Below are positions 44,178 through 51,390 of a DNA stretch of 64,000 nt, in pieces (the first letter of the stretch is position 1; each line of letters opens with the position of its first letter). The stretch lies in NCBI RefSeq assembly GCF_019264485.1, contig NZ_JAHVAA010000007.1, positions 1 to 64,000 of the forward strand, written 5' to 3'. The notes beneath the pieces are model-generated. The model made no database searches and was not told the origin of the DNA. It saw only the letters and a list, made by a program, of their open reading frames with translations. This DNA is from Sediminibacterium sp. GTDB taxonomy: Bacteria; Bacteroidota; Bacteroidia; Chitinophagales; Chitinophagaceae. The translations under genes were made by a program, and so were the position numbers.

Positions 44178-44220
44178 GTGAAATAAGGAATTCTCCTTTG
44201 GACATTCCTTATTTCTCTGT
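44178..44220. repeat. GAAATAAGGAAT palindrome
   Basis: GAAATAAGGAAT (44180-44191) and ATTCCTTATTTC (44204-44215) with a 12-base loop. Uses the aataagg word also found at 9386-9421. Between the ends of an SDR gene and the LpxH-like gene start. Confidence 0.65.
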
Positions 44221-44229
44221 TCCTCTGTT

Positions 44230-44928
44230 TTACAAGTCTCCTAGCTGCGGCCGCATTATAATGTCTTCTGTTACTGCCATTGGAGAGAGCTGACTGGCAG
44301 CATATACCATTTTAGCCACATCATCGGCTTCCATGATCCTTTTCGGATCAATATCAAACCCATCCCAACTGGCGGTAAGAGCAGCCCCGGGATATACGGC
44401 AGTAACTTTTATACCATGTGGTTTCATTTCTTCACGCAGATTTTTGCTGAAACCAGCGAGAGCATATTTACTGATACTATAACTGCCTCCATTGGCATAA
44501 GCATGTAATGATGCAATAGAGCAGATATTAAAAATATGCCCCTGCTTGGCAGCCATCATGGAAGGCAGCAACTGGCGCGTAAGATGATAGGCACTGAATA
44601 AATTTGATTGCAACATTTCTTCCAAAGATCCTTCGGGTTCATTGTGTACACTGCCAGGAATAAAATGACCGGAATTATTGATGACGATATCGGGCGTTCC
44701 TTTTTGTAAACACCAGTCAGCAAATGCAGATACCTCATTTTTTACAGTCATATCCGTAGGTCGTCCCTTAATAAGGGCATCAGGAAAACGGGTTTGTAAT
44801 TCATTGACAGTATCATACAGAGATTTTTCGCCACGACTGCATAAAAACAACTGATGACCGGCTGCTGCAAACTGACCTGCTATAGCTTTACCAATTCCCT
44901 TCGAAGCGCCTGTTACAATTACATTCAT
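44230..44928 (-). CDS. short-chain dehydrogenase/reductase
   Basis: 232 aa from the ATG at 44928 (MNVIVTGASKGIGKAI), the usual start for SDRs; a longer frame from 44964 adds 12 odd residues. Motifs: TGASKGIGKAI (cofactor), NNSG (NAG type), the catalytic Ser and YSISKYA (YxxxK). NAD(P)-dependent oxidoreductase of unknown substrate. Confidence 0.9.
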   Translation of the reverse strand: MNVIVTGASKGIGKAIAGQFAAAGHQLFLCSRGEKSLYDTVNELQTRFPDALIKGRPTDMTVKNEVSAFADWCLQKGTPDIVINNSGHFIPGSVHNEPEGSLEEMLQSNLFSAYHLTRQLLPSMMAAKQGHIFNICSIASLHAYANGGSYSISKYALAGFSKNLREEMKPHGIKVTAVYPGAALTASWDGFDIDPKRIMEADDVAKMVYAASQLSPMAVTEDIIMRPQLGDL

Positions 44929-44989
44929 GATACGGGTAGATTTTTCTACTACGAAATAAAACATTTATTCTTAACCAGTCCCCATTATC

Positions 44990-45078
44990 TCAGCGAAATC
45001 TCTGCGTTCTCCTTTCTCTGCGGTGAATATTCGAGTAAGTTCACCGCAGAGAAAGGAGAACGCAGAGGTTACGCTGAG
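44990..45078. repeat. Family A palindrome, copy 5
   Basis: CTCAGCGAAATCTCTGCG, CTTTCTCTGCGGTGAA, loop TATTCGAGTAAG, TTCACCGCAGAGAAAG, CGCAGAGGTTACGCTGAG. Nearly perfect arms over about 38 bp. It lies between divergent genes, upstream of the HAD phosphatase, so it is not only a terminator. Confidence 0.88.
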
Positions 45079-45124
45079 TTATTTGAAATTTTATACAGAC
45101 TGATTAGTTCAGCTAAGTTGTTAT

Positions 45125-45132
45125 TACATTTG
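45125..45132 (+). promoter_or_regulatory. -7 box directly before the HAD gene start
   Basis: TACATTTG, full TAnnTTTG match, ends 3 bp before the ATG at 45136. The transcript would start at or near the A of the start codon, i.e. a leaderless or near-leaderless mRNA. Confidence 0.4.
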
Positions 45133-45135
45133 AGG

Positions 45136-45831
45136 ATGCGCTATAAACATATATTTTTTGATCTTGATCATACACTCTGGGATTTTGAAACCAATGCAAA
45201 AGCTACTTTACAGGACCTCTACCATCAATACGATTTAAAGAGCCGAGGCATAGATGACTTTGACGCTTTTTTCACCCGTTATAGTTTTCATAACGAAAGA
45301 CTGTGGGACAGATATACCAAAGGGTTTATTAAACAGGATGAATTGCGTTGGAAAAGAATGTGGCTGGCTTTACTGGATTATAAACTGGCCGATGAACAAT
45401 TGTCGCGAACAATGTCTGTTAGTTTTTTAGAGACACTCCCATCCAAAAAAGCCATCTTTCCATACACATTTGAGATACTGGAATACCTGAAAACAAAAGG
45501 GTATAACCTGCATCTTGTAACCAACGGGTTTGAAAAAGTTCAGCATAATAAACTGCAAAGCTCTGGTCTGCATGCTTACTTTGAAGCAGTGATTACTTCA
45601 GAGGCTAGTAACAGTCTCAAACCGCAAAAAGAAATTTTTGATTATGCTTTTCAACAGACAGGAGCCAATGAAAAAGAGAGTATTATGATTGGCGATAACC
45701 TGGATGCGGATATACAGGGTGGAATTAATGCCGGTATGGATACTGTTTTTGTGAATCACCTCCATATTGAGGCACATATACAACCCACTTACACCATTTA
45801 TCACCTGAAAGAACTGGAAGATATACTTTAA
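45136..45831 (+). CDS. HAD-family phosphatase, YjjG-like
   Basis: 231 aa from the ATG at 45136 (MRYKHIFFDLDHTLWDFETN); the frame extends upstream through a palindrome, which I exclude. HAD motifs: FFDLDHTLWD (nucleophile Asp), LVTNGFEKVQHNKLQSSGL, SLKPQKEIFD (Lys) and IMIGDNLDADIQGGINAGM. The subgroup includes pyrimidine nucleotidase YjjG, which hydrolyses UMP/dUMP and unusual nucleotides. Confidence 0.9.
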   Translation: MRYKHIFFDLDHTLWDFETNAKATLQDLYHQYDLKSRGIDDFDAFFTRYSFHNERLWDRYTKGFIKQDELRWKRMWLALLDYKLADEQLSRTMSVSFLETLPSKKAIFPYTFEILEYLKTKGYNLHLVTNGFEKVQHNKLQSSGLHAYFEAVITSEASNSLKPQKEIFDYAFQQTGANEKESIMIGDNLDADIQGGINAGMDTVFVNHLHIEAHIQPTYTIYHLKELEDIL

Positions 45832-45832
45832 A

Positions 45833-45931
45833 CCCCTCTGCGTAAACTCCGTTTCCTCTTGTTCTCTGCGGTGAAATTACTCGAGTGTTCACCGCAGAGA
45901 AATGAGAACACGGAGAGTTTACGCAGAGGGG
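45833..45931. repeat. Family A palindrome, copy 6
   Basis: CCCCTCTGCGTAAACTCCG and TTCTCTGCGGTGAAATTACTCG (left), loop, TTCACCGCAGAGAAATG and CGGAGAGTTTACGCAGAGGGG (right). The arms match almost perfectly over about 40 bp. Directly after the HAD gene stop. Confidence 0.9.
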
Positions 45932-45940
45932 AAGCAAACA

Positions 45941-45971
45941 AAAAAGGATGCTTAACATAAGCATCCTTTTT
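45941..45971. terminator. Bidirectional terminator
   Basis: AAAAAGGATGCTTA (45941-45954) and TAAGCATCCTTTTT (45958-45971), loop ACA. Between convergent genes ending 45831 (+) and 45989 (-). Confidence 0.88.
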
Positions 45972-45988
45972 ATACAGAGTAAATTTGA

Positions 45989-46201
45989 TTAGGCTTTAAC
46001 GCTTTTTTTCGCTGTGGTTTTCTTTACTTCTTTCACTTCTTTGGTCTCTTTTTTAGCGTCTTTGCTGCAGCAGTCTTTCCCTTCTTTGCTGCATTCTTTT
46101 GCTTTGGCACATTTTTTACCATCATGTTTATGATCACCACCTGCAAATGCAATACCTGTAACCAGGAAAGCAGCCATAGCGAGTACAATTACCTTTTTCA
46201 T
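45989..46201 (-). CDS. small exported Lys/Cys-rich protein
   Basis: 70 aa from the ATG at 46201, where a clear signal peptide begins (MKKVIVLAMAAFLVTGIAFAG); the longer frame from 46291 is not credible. The mature part, about 50 aa, is very basic (about one third Lys) with DHKHDGKKC, an ECSKEGKDCC cluster and a KEVKEVKKTTAKKSVKA tail. The His/Cys part could bind metal and the tail is histone-like in composition; neither can be shown by reading. -7 box TATATTTG (minus strand, 46232-46239) about 30 bp upstream. Confidence 0.75.
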   Translation of the reverse strand: MKKVIVLAMAAFLVTGIAFAGGDHKHDGKKCAKAKECSKEGKDCCSKDAKKETKEVKEVKKTTAKKSVKA

Positions 46202-46231
46202 ATGACGTTGTTTTAAGTTTTTTTTGTGTAC

Positions 46232-46239
46232 CAAATATA
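46232..46239 (-). promoter_or_regulatory. -7 box of the small Lys/Cys-rich gene
   Basis: Minus-strand TATATTTG, full consensus match, supports the ATG at 46201. Confidence 0.5.
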
Positions 46240-46286
46240 AGGAATTGGGGTTTAGTTTTTTGTTAAAAGAGGGGTGACGGAGTATA

Positions 46287-46324
46287 TTCACCGCAGAGAA
46301 GGGAGAAAACGAGGTTTCGCAGGG
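46287..46324. repeat. Family A single arm, 3' flank of GxxExxY gene
   Basis: TTCACCGCAGAGAAGGGAG...GAGGTTTCGCAGGG, 38 bp, ending exactly at the base before the stop codon of the GxxExxY gene. It is the inverted partner of the arm at about 46715-46753 (about 34 of 39 positions equal). Confidence 0.9.
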
Positions 46325-46711
46325 TTAGAATTGATGCACTATGCGTTTGAAACCATCTTTTAGGAGAAGGGTATTGAAGTTGATGAGATAGCCCAGATTT
46401 TTTCCGGATATTTTTAAGTAGGTAATAAGCTGAGCTACAAAAATCGGGTTGATGCCATCAACTGATTTTACTTCTATAATGATTTCATTTTCAACCAATA
46501 AATCGATTACATATACTTTACCCAATTCAACCCCTTTGTAGGAAAGCTCAATAGGTACCTGTGTTCTGGTTTGTAAATTTTTTAGCGATAATTCTCTGGC
46601 TAGTGAAATAGTATATGCAGATTTCAGCAAGCCCGGCCCTAATTCTTTGTGTACAGTAATGGCGGCATTAAGTATCATACCACCAATCCTGTTTAGTTCG
46701 TGTCTATCCAT
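46325..46711 (-). CDS. GxxExxY-family protein (PD-(D/E)xK-like), bracketed by inverted repeats
   Basis: About 128 aa from the internal ATG (MDRHELNRIGGMILNAAITVHKELGPGLL), the normal family start. The frame runs further upstream only because the palindrome arm is open (GTG start, residues FFTAEKGVSRGFAG). GPGLLKSAY corresponds to the GxxExxY motif but with Lys for Glu. The nuclease-like core is VIDLLVENEIIIEVKSV (Asp, then EVK), followed by AQLITYLKISGKNLGYLINF. Function of the family is unknown; the core resembles PD-(D/E)xK nucleases. The gene fills the space between two inverted 38/39-bp arms. Confidence 0.85.
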   Translation of the reverse strand: MDRHELNRIGGMILNAAITVHKELGPGLLKSAYTISLARELSLKNLQTRTQVPIELSYKGVELGKVYVIDLLVENEIIIEVKSVDGINPIFVAQLITYLKISGKNLGYLINFNTLLLKDGFKRIVHQF

Positions 46712-46714
46712 ATT

Positions 46715-46753
46715 CCCTGCGAAACCTCTGCTTACTCCTTTCTCTGCGGTGAA
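46715..46753. repeat. Family A single arm, 5' flank of GxxExxY gene
   Basis: CCCTGCGAAACCTCTGC...CTTTCTCTGCGGTGAA, about 39 bp, starting a few bases before the ATG of the GxxExxY gene (minus strand). Forms a terminal inverted repeat with 46287-46324. Confidence 0.9.
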
Positions 46754-46826
46754 AAAAAGCACAGAAATTATCGCAGCTCAAAATATCAAAACAACCCAAA
46801 GAAAAATACCGTATAAATACCTGATT

Positions 46827-47834
46827 TTAGAGTTTCTTTTTCGCTAAAATGGAGAAATCGGTGTCTTCTTTTACAATTGTATTTTCCAGTACACCAATAC
46901 CATCAATTTCCATTTTCACCACATCGCCCGGCTGTAACCATTGTTCCTCGTAATTGGGGTCATTGAGTTTACCTGTTCCATTGAGTTCAAGAAAACAACC
47001 AGTGCCTACTGTTCCGCTACCGATAACATCACCCGGTTGCAACTGCACTCCATAAGCACAACGTTCAATGATTTCAGCAAAGGTCCAGTCCATATCGCCT
47101 ACATTTCCATCACTTACCTGTACGCCATTTACCCAGCACTTCATATCCAGGTTCCAGTTCTTGCCGGTATGGCCAGGTTTTGCGGGTATTTCAAATGCTT
47201 CCAGTTCATCGAGTGTAACAAGACATGGGCCTATTACGGTAGAAAAATCTTTTCCTTTAGCAGGTCCAAGGTTCAATAACATTTCTTCCATCTGTAACCT
47301 GCGTGCACTCATATCGTTCATGATCATGAGTCCTCCAATATATTGATCGGCTTCTTCTGCCGGAATATTTCTTCCGCTTTTACAGATAACAATAGCGGCT
47401 TCGAGTTCAAAGTCTAACTTTTCAAAATGATCAGGCATGCAATGAATATCGCCAGGACCCTGTATGCTATGATGATTAGTAAAATAAAAGATAGGGTACT
47501 GATCAAATTCAGCAATCATATCAACCTTACGGTTTCTGCGTGCAGCAGCTACGTGCTGGCGAAAGGCATAACCGTCTCTGCAGGAAGTAGGGAAAGGAAC
47601 GGGTGCGAGTAAATGCTGCCCTTCAATAGCAATACCTTTTTCTTTACTGATTCTTCCGTCTTTAATGGCTGCATTAACCTGTTGTGCAACAGGAAACATA
47701 TCATCCCAATAATGTAAAAACATATTCATGCTATTGGGTAATTCGGGATGTACCATATCGCAATCATATAAATAACCATCCACAAAAAATGCCAGTTGAT
47801 CGCGGCCATCAGACAAATAAGAAACCAGTTTCAT
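46827..47834 (-). CDS. fumarylacetoacetate hydrolase-family protein
   Basis: 335 aa. FAH fold motifs: FYFTNHHSIQGPGD, LDFELEAAIVICKSGRNIPAEEADQYIGGLMIMNDMSARRLQ (metal-binding Glu residues), KDFSTVIGPCLVT and GDVIGSGTVGTGCFLELNG. It hydrolyses or isomerises C-C bonds in 1,3-diketo acids, such as in tyrosine or catechol breakdown. No other genes of such a pathway are nearby. C-terminus ILAKKKL, no export signal. Confidence 0.9.
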   Translation of the reverse strand: MKLVSYLSDGRDQLAFFVDGYLYDCDMVHPELPNSMNMFLHYWDDMFPVAQQVNAAIKDGRISKEKGIAIEGQHLLAPVPFPTSCRDGYAFRQHVAAARRNRKVDMIAEFDQYPIFYFTNHHSIQGPGDIHCMPDHFEKLDFELEAAIVICKSGRNIPAEEADQYIGGLMIMNDMSARRLQMEEMLLNLGPAKGKDFSTVIGPCLVTLDELEAFEIPAKPGHTGKNWNLDMKCWVNGVQVSDGNVGDMDWTFAEIIERCAYGVQLQPGDVIGSGTVGTGCFLELNGTGKLNDPNYEEQWLQPGDVVKMEIDGIGVLENTIVKEDTDFSILAKKKL

Positions 47835-47870
47835 AGTTCAATCGTTTGAGGAGCGAAAATAGCTTAAAAA

Positions 47871-47960
47871 CTCTCTGCGAAACTCTTTTTCTCCTTTCTC
47901 TGCGGTGAACAGTTGGATAAATTCACCGCAGAGAAAGGAGCGCGCTGTGGTTTCGCAGAG
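47871..47960. repeat. Family A palindrome, copy 7
   Basis: CTCTCTGCGAAACTC, CTTTCTCTGCGGTGAAC, loop AGTTGGATAAA, TTCACCGCAGAGAAAG and GTGGTTTCGCAGAGAAT. It lies between divergent genes (start 47834 minus, start 48001 plus), so it covers the promoter region of the GH9 gene. Confidence 0.88.
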
Positions 47961-48000
47961 AATAGCTAAACTGGTATCTTTAAGCACCCAAAACAACCAT

Positions 48001-50526
48001 ATGAAAAGGATATTCTTGCTGGCAGGAATTGTATTGATCATTGTATGCCTTGCATTCAAAAAAACAGAACAGGAACAAAACTGGATTCGTATTAACCAGC
48101 TTGGTTATACTCCTGGTGGTATTAAAGTAGCAGTTTGGTGCAGCAAGGAAAATAAATTGCCCGCTTCAGTTGAGCTGGTAGATGAGGCCACACAGAAAAC
48201 AGTGTACACCATTAATGGTTTACAGGCTTTTGGTACTTATGGTCCTTTTAACCAGACTTCACGTATTCGTTTTACAGCGTATAGTAAACCCGGACGTTAT
48301 TTTTTAAAATCCGGCGATACAAAATCTCCCGTATTTGCTATTAATGATGATGTATATAAAGGCGCTGCCGATTTCTGTTTACGGTATATGCGTCAGCAGA
48401 GAACCTTGTTTAATCCTTATTTAAAAGACAGTTGTCATACCCGCGATGGTTACACATTGTATGGTCCTATGCCCGACAGTTCTTATGCAGATGTTGGTGG
48501 CGGATGGCACGATGCTAGTGATTATCTCCAATACAGTACCACATCGGCCAATGCCACCTGGCATCTATTAGCGGCATATCAACAGTTTGGTCATGTGTTT
48601 ACTGATACTAAAAAAGCAAATGGACTTGATGGGAAAAATAATATACCAGACATTTTGGATGAAGCCAAATGGGGAATCGACTGGCTCATGAAGATGAACC
48701 CTTCAGATAATATCATGTTTAACCAGATTGGTGACGACAGGGATCATATGAAAATGCGGATACCAAAAGAAGATACCAACTATTATGGCAGGGGTATTGA
48801 AAGACCTGTATATTTTGTTTCTGGTAAACCACAGGTGAGGGGGAAGTTTATGAATGCTACTACAGGTGGAGCTTCAACGGCTGGTAAATTTGCGAGTGCA
48901 TTTGCGTTGGCTTCAAAACTGTATGAGAAAAAGGATGCGAAACTGTCAAAACAGTTGTATCAAAAATCGCTGGCTGCATATGCATATGGCAAGAAAATGC
49001 CGGGAGTGGCACAAACAGCATCGGTAAAATCGCCTTATATCTATGCAGAAGGTAATTGGGTAGATGATATGGAACTGGCTGCGGCGAGTATATATTATAG
49101 CAACCCGGTTAAAAATAAGTCACTGCTAAACGATGCATTTAATTATGCTAAACAGGAACCGGTGACGCCCTGGTTGGGAAAAGATACGGCTCATCATTAT
49201 GAGTGGTATCCTTTTATTAACCTGGGTCATGCAGTGTTGGCATCATCTTTACCCAAACAACAAAGAGATACCATACATGATTATTATGAAACAGGAATAA
49301 AGGGTGTATGGAACAAGGCAAAACAAAATGCTTTTTATCGGGGTGTGCCGTTTATCTGGTGCAGTAATAATTTAACCACTTCTTTTGCCATTCAGTGTTT
49401 TGCCTATCGTAAAATGACAGGTGATAACAACTATTCAGAACTGGAACAGGCCAATATCGACTGGTTATTTGGCTGTAATCCATGGGGTACGAATATGGTG
49501 TATGGGTTGCCATCATGGGGCGATACACCCGTTGATCCGCATTCTGCATTTACACATTTAAAGCAATACCCGATTGATGGCGGATTGGTAGATGGTCCTG
49601 TTTACACGGCTATTTATAAAAACCTGATTGGTATAAAATTGAATGATCCCGATGAGTATGCGGCTTTTCAAAGTAATCTGGCTGTGTACCATGATGATTA
49701 TGGCGATTACAGTACCAATGAACCTACTATGGATGGAACGGCTTCGCTGATTTATTTACTGGCTGCTAAAGAAGATGAAGCCAATCCAATTCCGGGATGG
49801 CACACAGGTGGTTTTTTAAATCAGGAGCCGCATACAACTGTAGAAGCAAGGGCATTGGTGCGTGGCGACTCAACAAAAAAGAATATTGCACTGGTATTTA
49901 CGGCAGATGAATATGCAGAAGGCTTACCTGTTATTCAAAAAACGTTACAGGAAGAAAATATAAAAGCGTCTTTCTTTTTTACAGGAAGATTGTATCGCAA
50001 TAAACAATACCAGTCATTGATCAAACAATTATTTCAGCAGAAACATTATCTGGGGGCACACTCAGATCAGCACATATTGTACAACGACTGGAAGAACAGA
50101 GACAGTATGCTGGTAACAAGAGATTCTTTGGAAAGAGATTATGAGTATAATATAAACGCAATGAAACAATTGGGGGTAATTAGTCCTAATCGTATACCTT
50201 ATTTTATACCGCCCTATGAATGGTGGAACAAACGTATTGGTAAATGGTTTGCAGAAATGGGTGTTAAGTTATTCAGTTTTACACCCGGTACAAGAACCAA
50301 TGCAGATTATACCTGGCCCGAAATGGGTACTTCTTATAAATCGAGTGAAGAACTTATGCAATTACTTCGTGCTTTTGAAGTAAAGCATACTTTAAATGGC
50401 GCTATCCTTTTAATTCATGCCGGAACAGATCCGAGGCGAAAAGATAAATTTTATAGTTACCTACCAACTATTATCAGAGAGCTGAAAGCAAAAGGATACA
50501 ATTTCAGCAAGATCGATAACCTGTAA
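48001..50526 (+). CDS. GH9 glycoside hydrolase fused to a polysaccharide deacetylase (CE4/NodB) domain
   Basis: 841 aa from the ATG at 48001 (MKRIFLLAGIVLIIVCLAF, signal peptide or anchor; a Cys at 16 may be lipidated). The earlier frame start at 47905 lies in the palindrome. Domains: cellulase Ig-like (IRINQLGYTPGGIKVAV, ~30-115), GH9 (~118-600) with GGWHDASDYLQY (Asp171, Asp174) and the acid/base Glu574 in TNEPTMDG, then a NodB-like domain (~630-841): FTADEYAEG (Asp636), GAHSDQH (His687, His691), IPPYEWW and LLIHAGTD. GH9 enzymes cut beta-1,4-glucans or deacetylated chitosan-like chains; the fused deacetylase suggests an acetylated glycan as target (inference). Confidence 0.88.
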   Translation: MKRIFLLAGIVLIIVCLAFKKTEQEQNWIRINQLGYTPGGIKVAVWCSKENKLPASVELVDEATQKTVYTINGLQAFGTYGPFNQTSRIRFTAYSKPGRYFLKSGDTKSPVFAINDDVYKGAADFCLRYMRQQRTLFNPYLKDSCHTRDGYTLYGPMPDSSYADVGGGWHDASDYLQYSTTSANATWHLLAAYQQFGHVFTDTKKANGLDGKNNIPDILDEAKWGIDWLMKMNPSDNIMFNQIGDDRDHMKMRIPKEDTNYYGRGIERPVYFVSGKPQVRGKFMNATTGGASTAGKFASAFALASKLYEKKDAKLSKQLYQKSLAAYAYGKKMPGVAQTASVKSPYIYAEGNWVDDMELAAASIYYSNPVKNKSLLNDAFNYAKQEPVTPWLGKDTAHHYEWYPFINLGHAVLASSLPKQQRDTIHDYYETGIKGVWNKAKQNAFYRGVPFIWCSNNLTTSFAIQCFAYRKMTGDNNYSELEQANIDWLFGCNPWGTNMVYGLPSWGDTPVDPHSAFTHLKQYPIDGGLVDGPVYTAIYKNLIGIKLNDPDEYAAFQSNLAVYHDDYGDYSTNEPTMDGTASLIYLLAAKEDEANPIPGWHTGGFLNQEPHTTVEARALVRGDSTKKNIALVFTADEYAEGLPVIQKTLQEENIKASFFFTGRLYRNKQYQSLIKQLFQQKHYLGAHSDQHILYNDWKNRDSMLVTRDSLERDYEYNINAMKQLGVISPNRIPYFIPPYEWWNKRIGKWFAEMGVKLFSFTPGTRTNADYTWPEMGTSYKSSEELMQLLRAFEVKHTLNGAILLIHAGTDPRRKDKFYSYLPTIIRELKAKGYNFSKIDNL

Positions 50527-50529
50527 AAA

Positions 50530-50622
50530 CACCTCCGTGTAACTCCGTGCTTTACTCCGTGTCTTCTATGGTTTTTCACCACCGAGTTACACAGAGTAAG
50601 GCACGGAGTTACGCGGAGGTTT
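50530..50622. repeat. Related palindrome (cacggagttacacagag words)
   Basis: ACCTCCGTGTAACTCCGTGC and the opposite arm ending GCACGGAGTTACGCGGAGGT (to 50620), with CACCACCGAGTTACACAGAGTAAGG in the middle. Same architecture and length as family A but different words. Between convergent GH9 and PLDc_N genes. Confidence 0.78.
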
Positions 50623-50624
50623 CG

Positions 50625-50843
50625 TTATGCTTTCTGACGTTTCATCTTTTTGTGATGTGTAAGAAAAGCCAATGATCCGATGATTGGTATAAAGAGTACG
50701 GCAATTAAGAAAGCAATCTTGTGGCTATACTTTATGGAACTATCATTGGCAAGTTTTACAATGGCAACAATGCACAGAATAAGATGAATGATTGATAACA
50801 GGTTCCAGATAATCAAGCTATAGTCAGGTATAAAAAGATCCAT
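50625..50843 (-). CDS. PLDc_N-like small membrane protein
   Basis: 72 aa, two membrane helices (residues ~9-27 and ~43-60). The pattern (NLLSIIHLILCIVAIVKLANDSSIKYSHKIAFLIAVLFIPIIGSLAFLTHHKK) matches the PLDc_N module (W/I...PIIGxxxYL), found as a stand-alone small protein or at the start of cardiolipin synthases. Function unknown. Confidence 0.7.
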   Translation of the reverse strand: MDLFIPDYSLIIWNLLSIIHLILCIVAIVKLANDSSIKYSHKIAFLIAVLFIPIIGSLAFLTHHKKMKRQKA

Positions 50844-50909
50844 GGTAGTAAATATTTATAAAATTCAATACGATAATGATCCTAAGAATGGATAAATATA
50901 ATTAATTCC

Positions 50910-51194
50910 CTACCATCTCTCCTCCTCCGACCCACCCCAATCCTTCCCATCAAACTCCTCCCTTGCTTTCTTTTTCTGCTCCAGTCTGTCGATAATCATT
51001 TCTGCAATCAGCAAACCGGCATCCTGATCGGCATGAGATGCCAATGTTTGTTTGAGTTTGGCTTCACTGATATCAAGCCGATATAATAACTGTACCAGAC
51101 CGGCAAAATCTTTACTGATCAGCGCTTGTAAATAAGCCACTAATTGCTCTTTCGTAAAAGATTCGATACGTATCAGTTCATTTTCTTTAACCAT
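50910..51194 (-). CDS. hypothetical acidic helical protein
   Basis: 94 aa from the ATG at 51194 (MVKENELIRIESFTKEQLVAYL). The longer frame from 51356 runs through a family A palindrome and is excluded. Mostly helical, acidic C-terminus (REEFDGKDWGGSEEERW). No known family recognised, no membrane or export signal. Confidence 0.65.
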   Translation of the reverse strand: MVKENELIRIESFTKEQLVAYLQALISKDFAGLVQLLYRLDISEAKLKQTLASHADQDAGLLIAEMIIDRLEQKKKAREEFDGKDWGGSEEERW

Positions 51195-51206
51195 ACTTAA
51201 AGATAA

Positions 51207-51302
51207 AACCTCTGCGTAAACTTGGCGTTCCCTCGTTCTCTGCGGTGAATATTTGCGTACACTTACCGCAGAGAACGAGGGAACACGGAGGTTTCGCAGA
51301 GA
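51207..51302. repeat. Family A palindrome, copy 8
   Basis: CCTCTGCGTAAACTTGGCG, TTCTCTGCGGTGAA, loop, CTTACCGCAGAGAACG and CGGAGGTTTCGCAGAG. Between divergent genes 50910-51194 (-) and 51391 (+), upstream of the promoter at 51339. Confidence 0.85.
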
Positions 51303-51338
51303 AAATGTTAAATATTTAATACAAAATGTAAAATAAAC

Positions 51339-51378
51339 TTGACAAAATGAAAACAATGCTTTACGTTTGTGTTGTCAA
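51339..51378 (+). promoter_or_regulatory. Promoter with flanking TTGACAA/TTGTCAA repeat
   Basis: TTG (51339-51341), 20-base spacer and TACGTTTG (51362-51369) form a Bacteroidetes promoter 22 bp before the ATG at 51391. TTGACAA (51339-51345) and TTGTCAA (51372-51378) make an inverted repeat that brackets it, a possible operator for the XRE regulator two genes further on. Confidence 0.55.
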
Positions 51379-51390
51379 AACAAATTAACC

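Noticed and set aside
44854..45135. N-terminal extension of the HAD phosphatase
   Set aside because: Runs through a palindrome and the SDR 5' end; HAD proteins start just before the FFDLDHT motif.
46287..46753. GxxExxY unit as a known IS or MITE
   Set aside because: No transposase motifs (DDE, HUH, tyrosine or serine recombinase) and no clear target duplication by eye, so I do not call it an insertion sequence.
47905..48000. N-terminal extension of the GH9 gene
   Set aside because: Encoded by the family A palindrome; the signal peptide starts at 48001.
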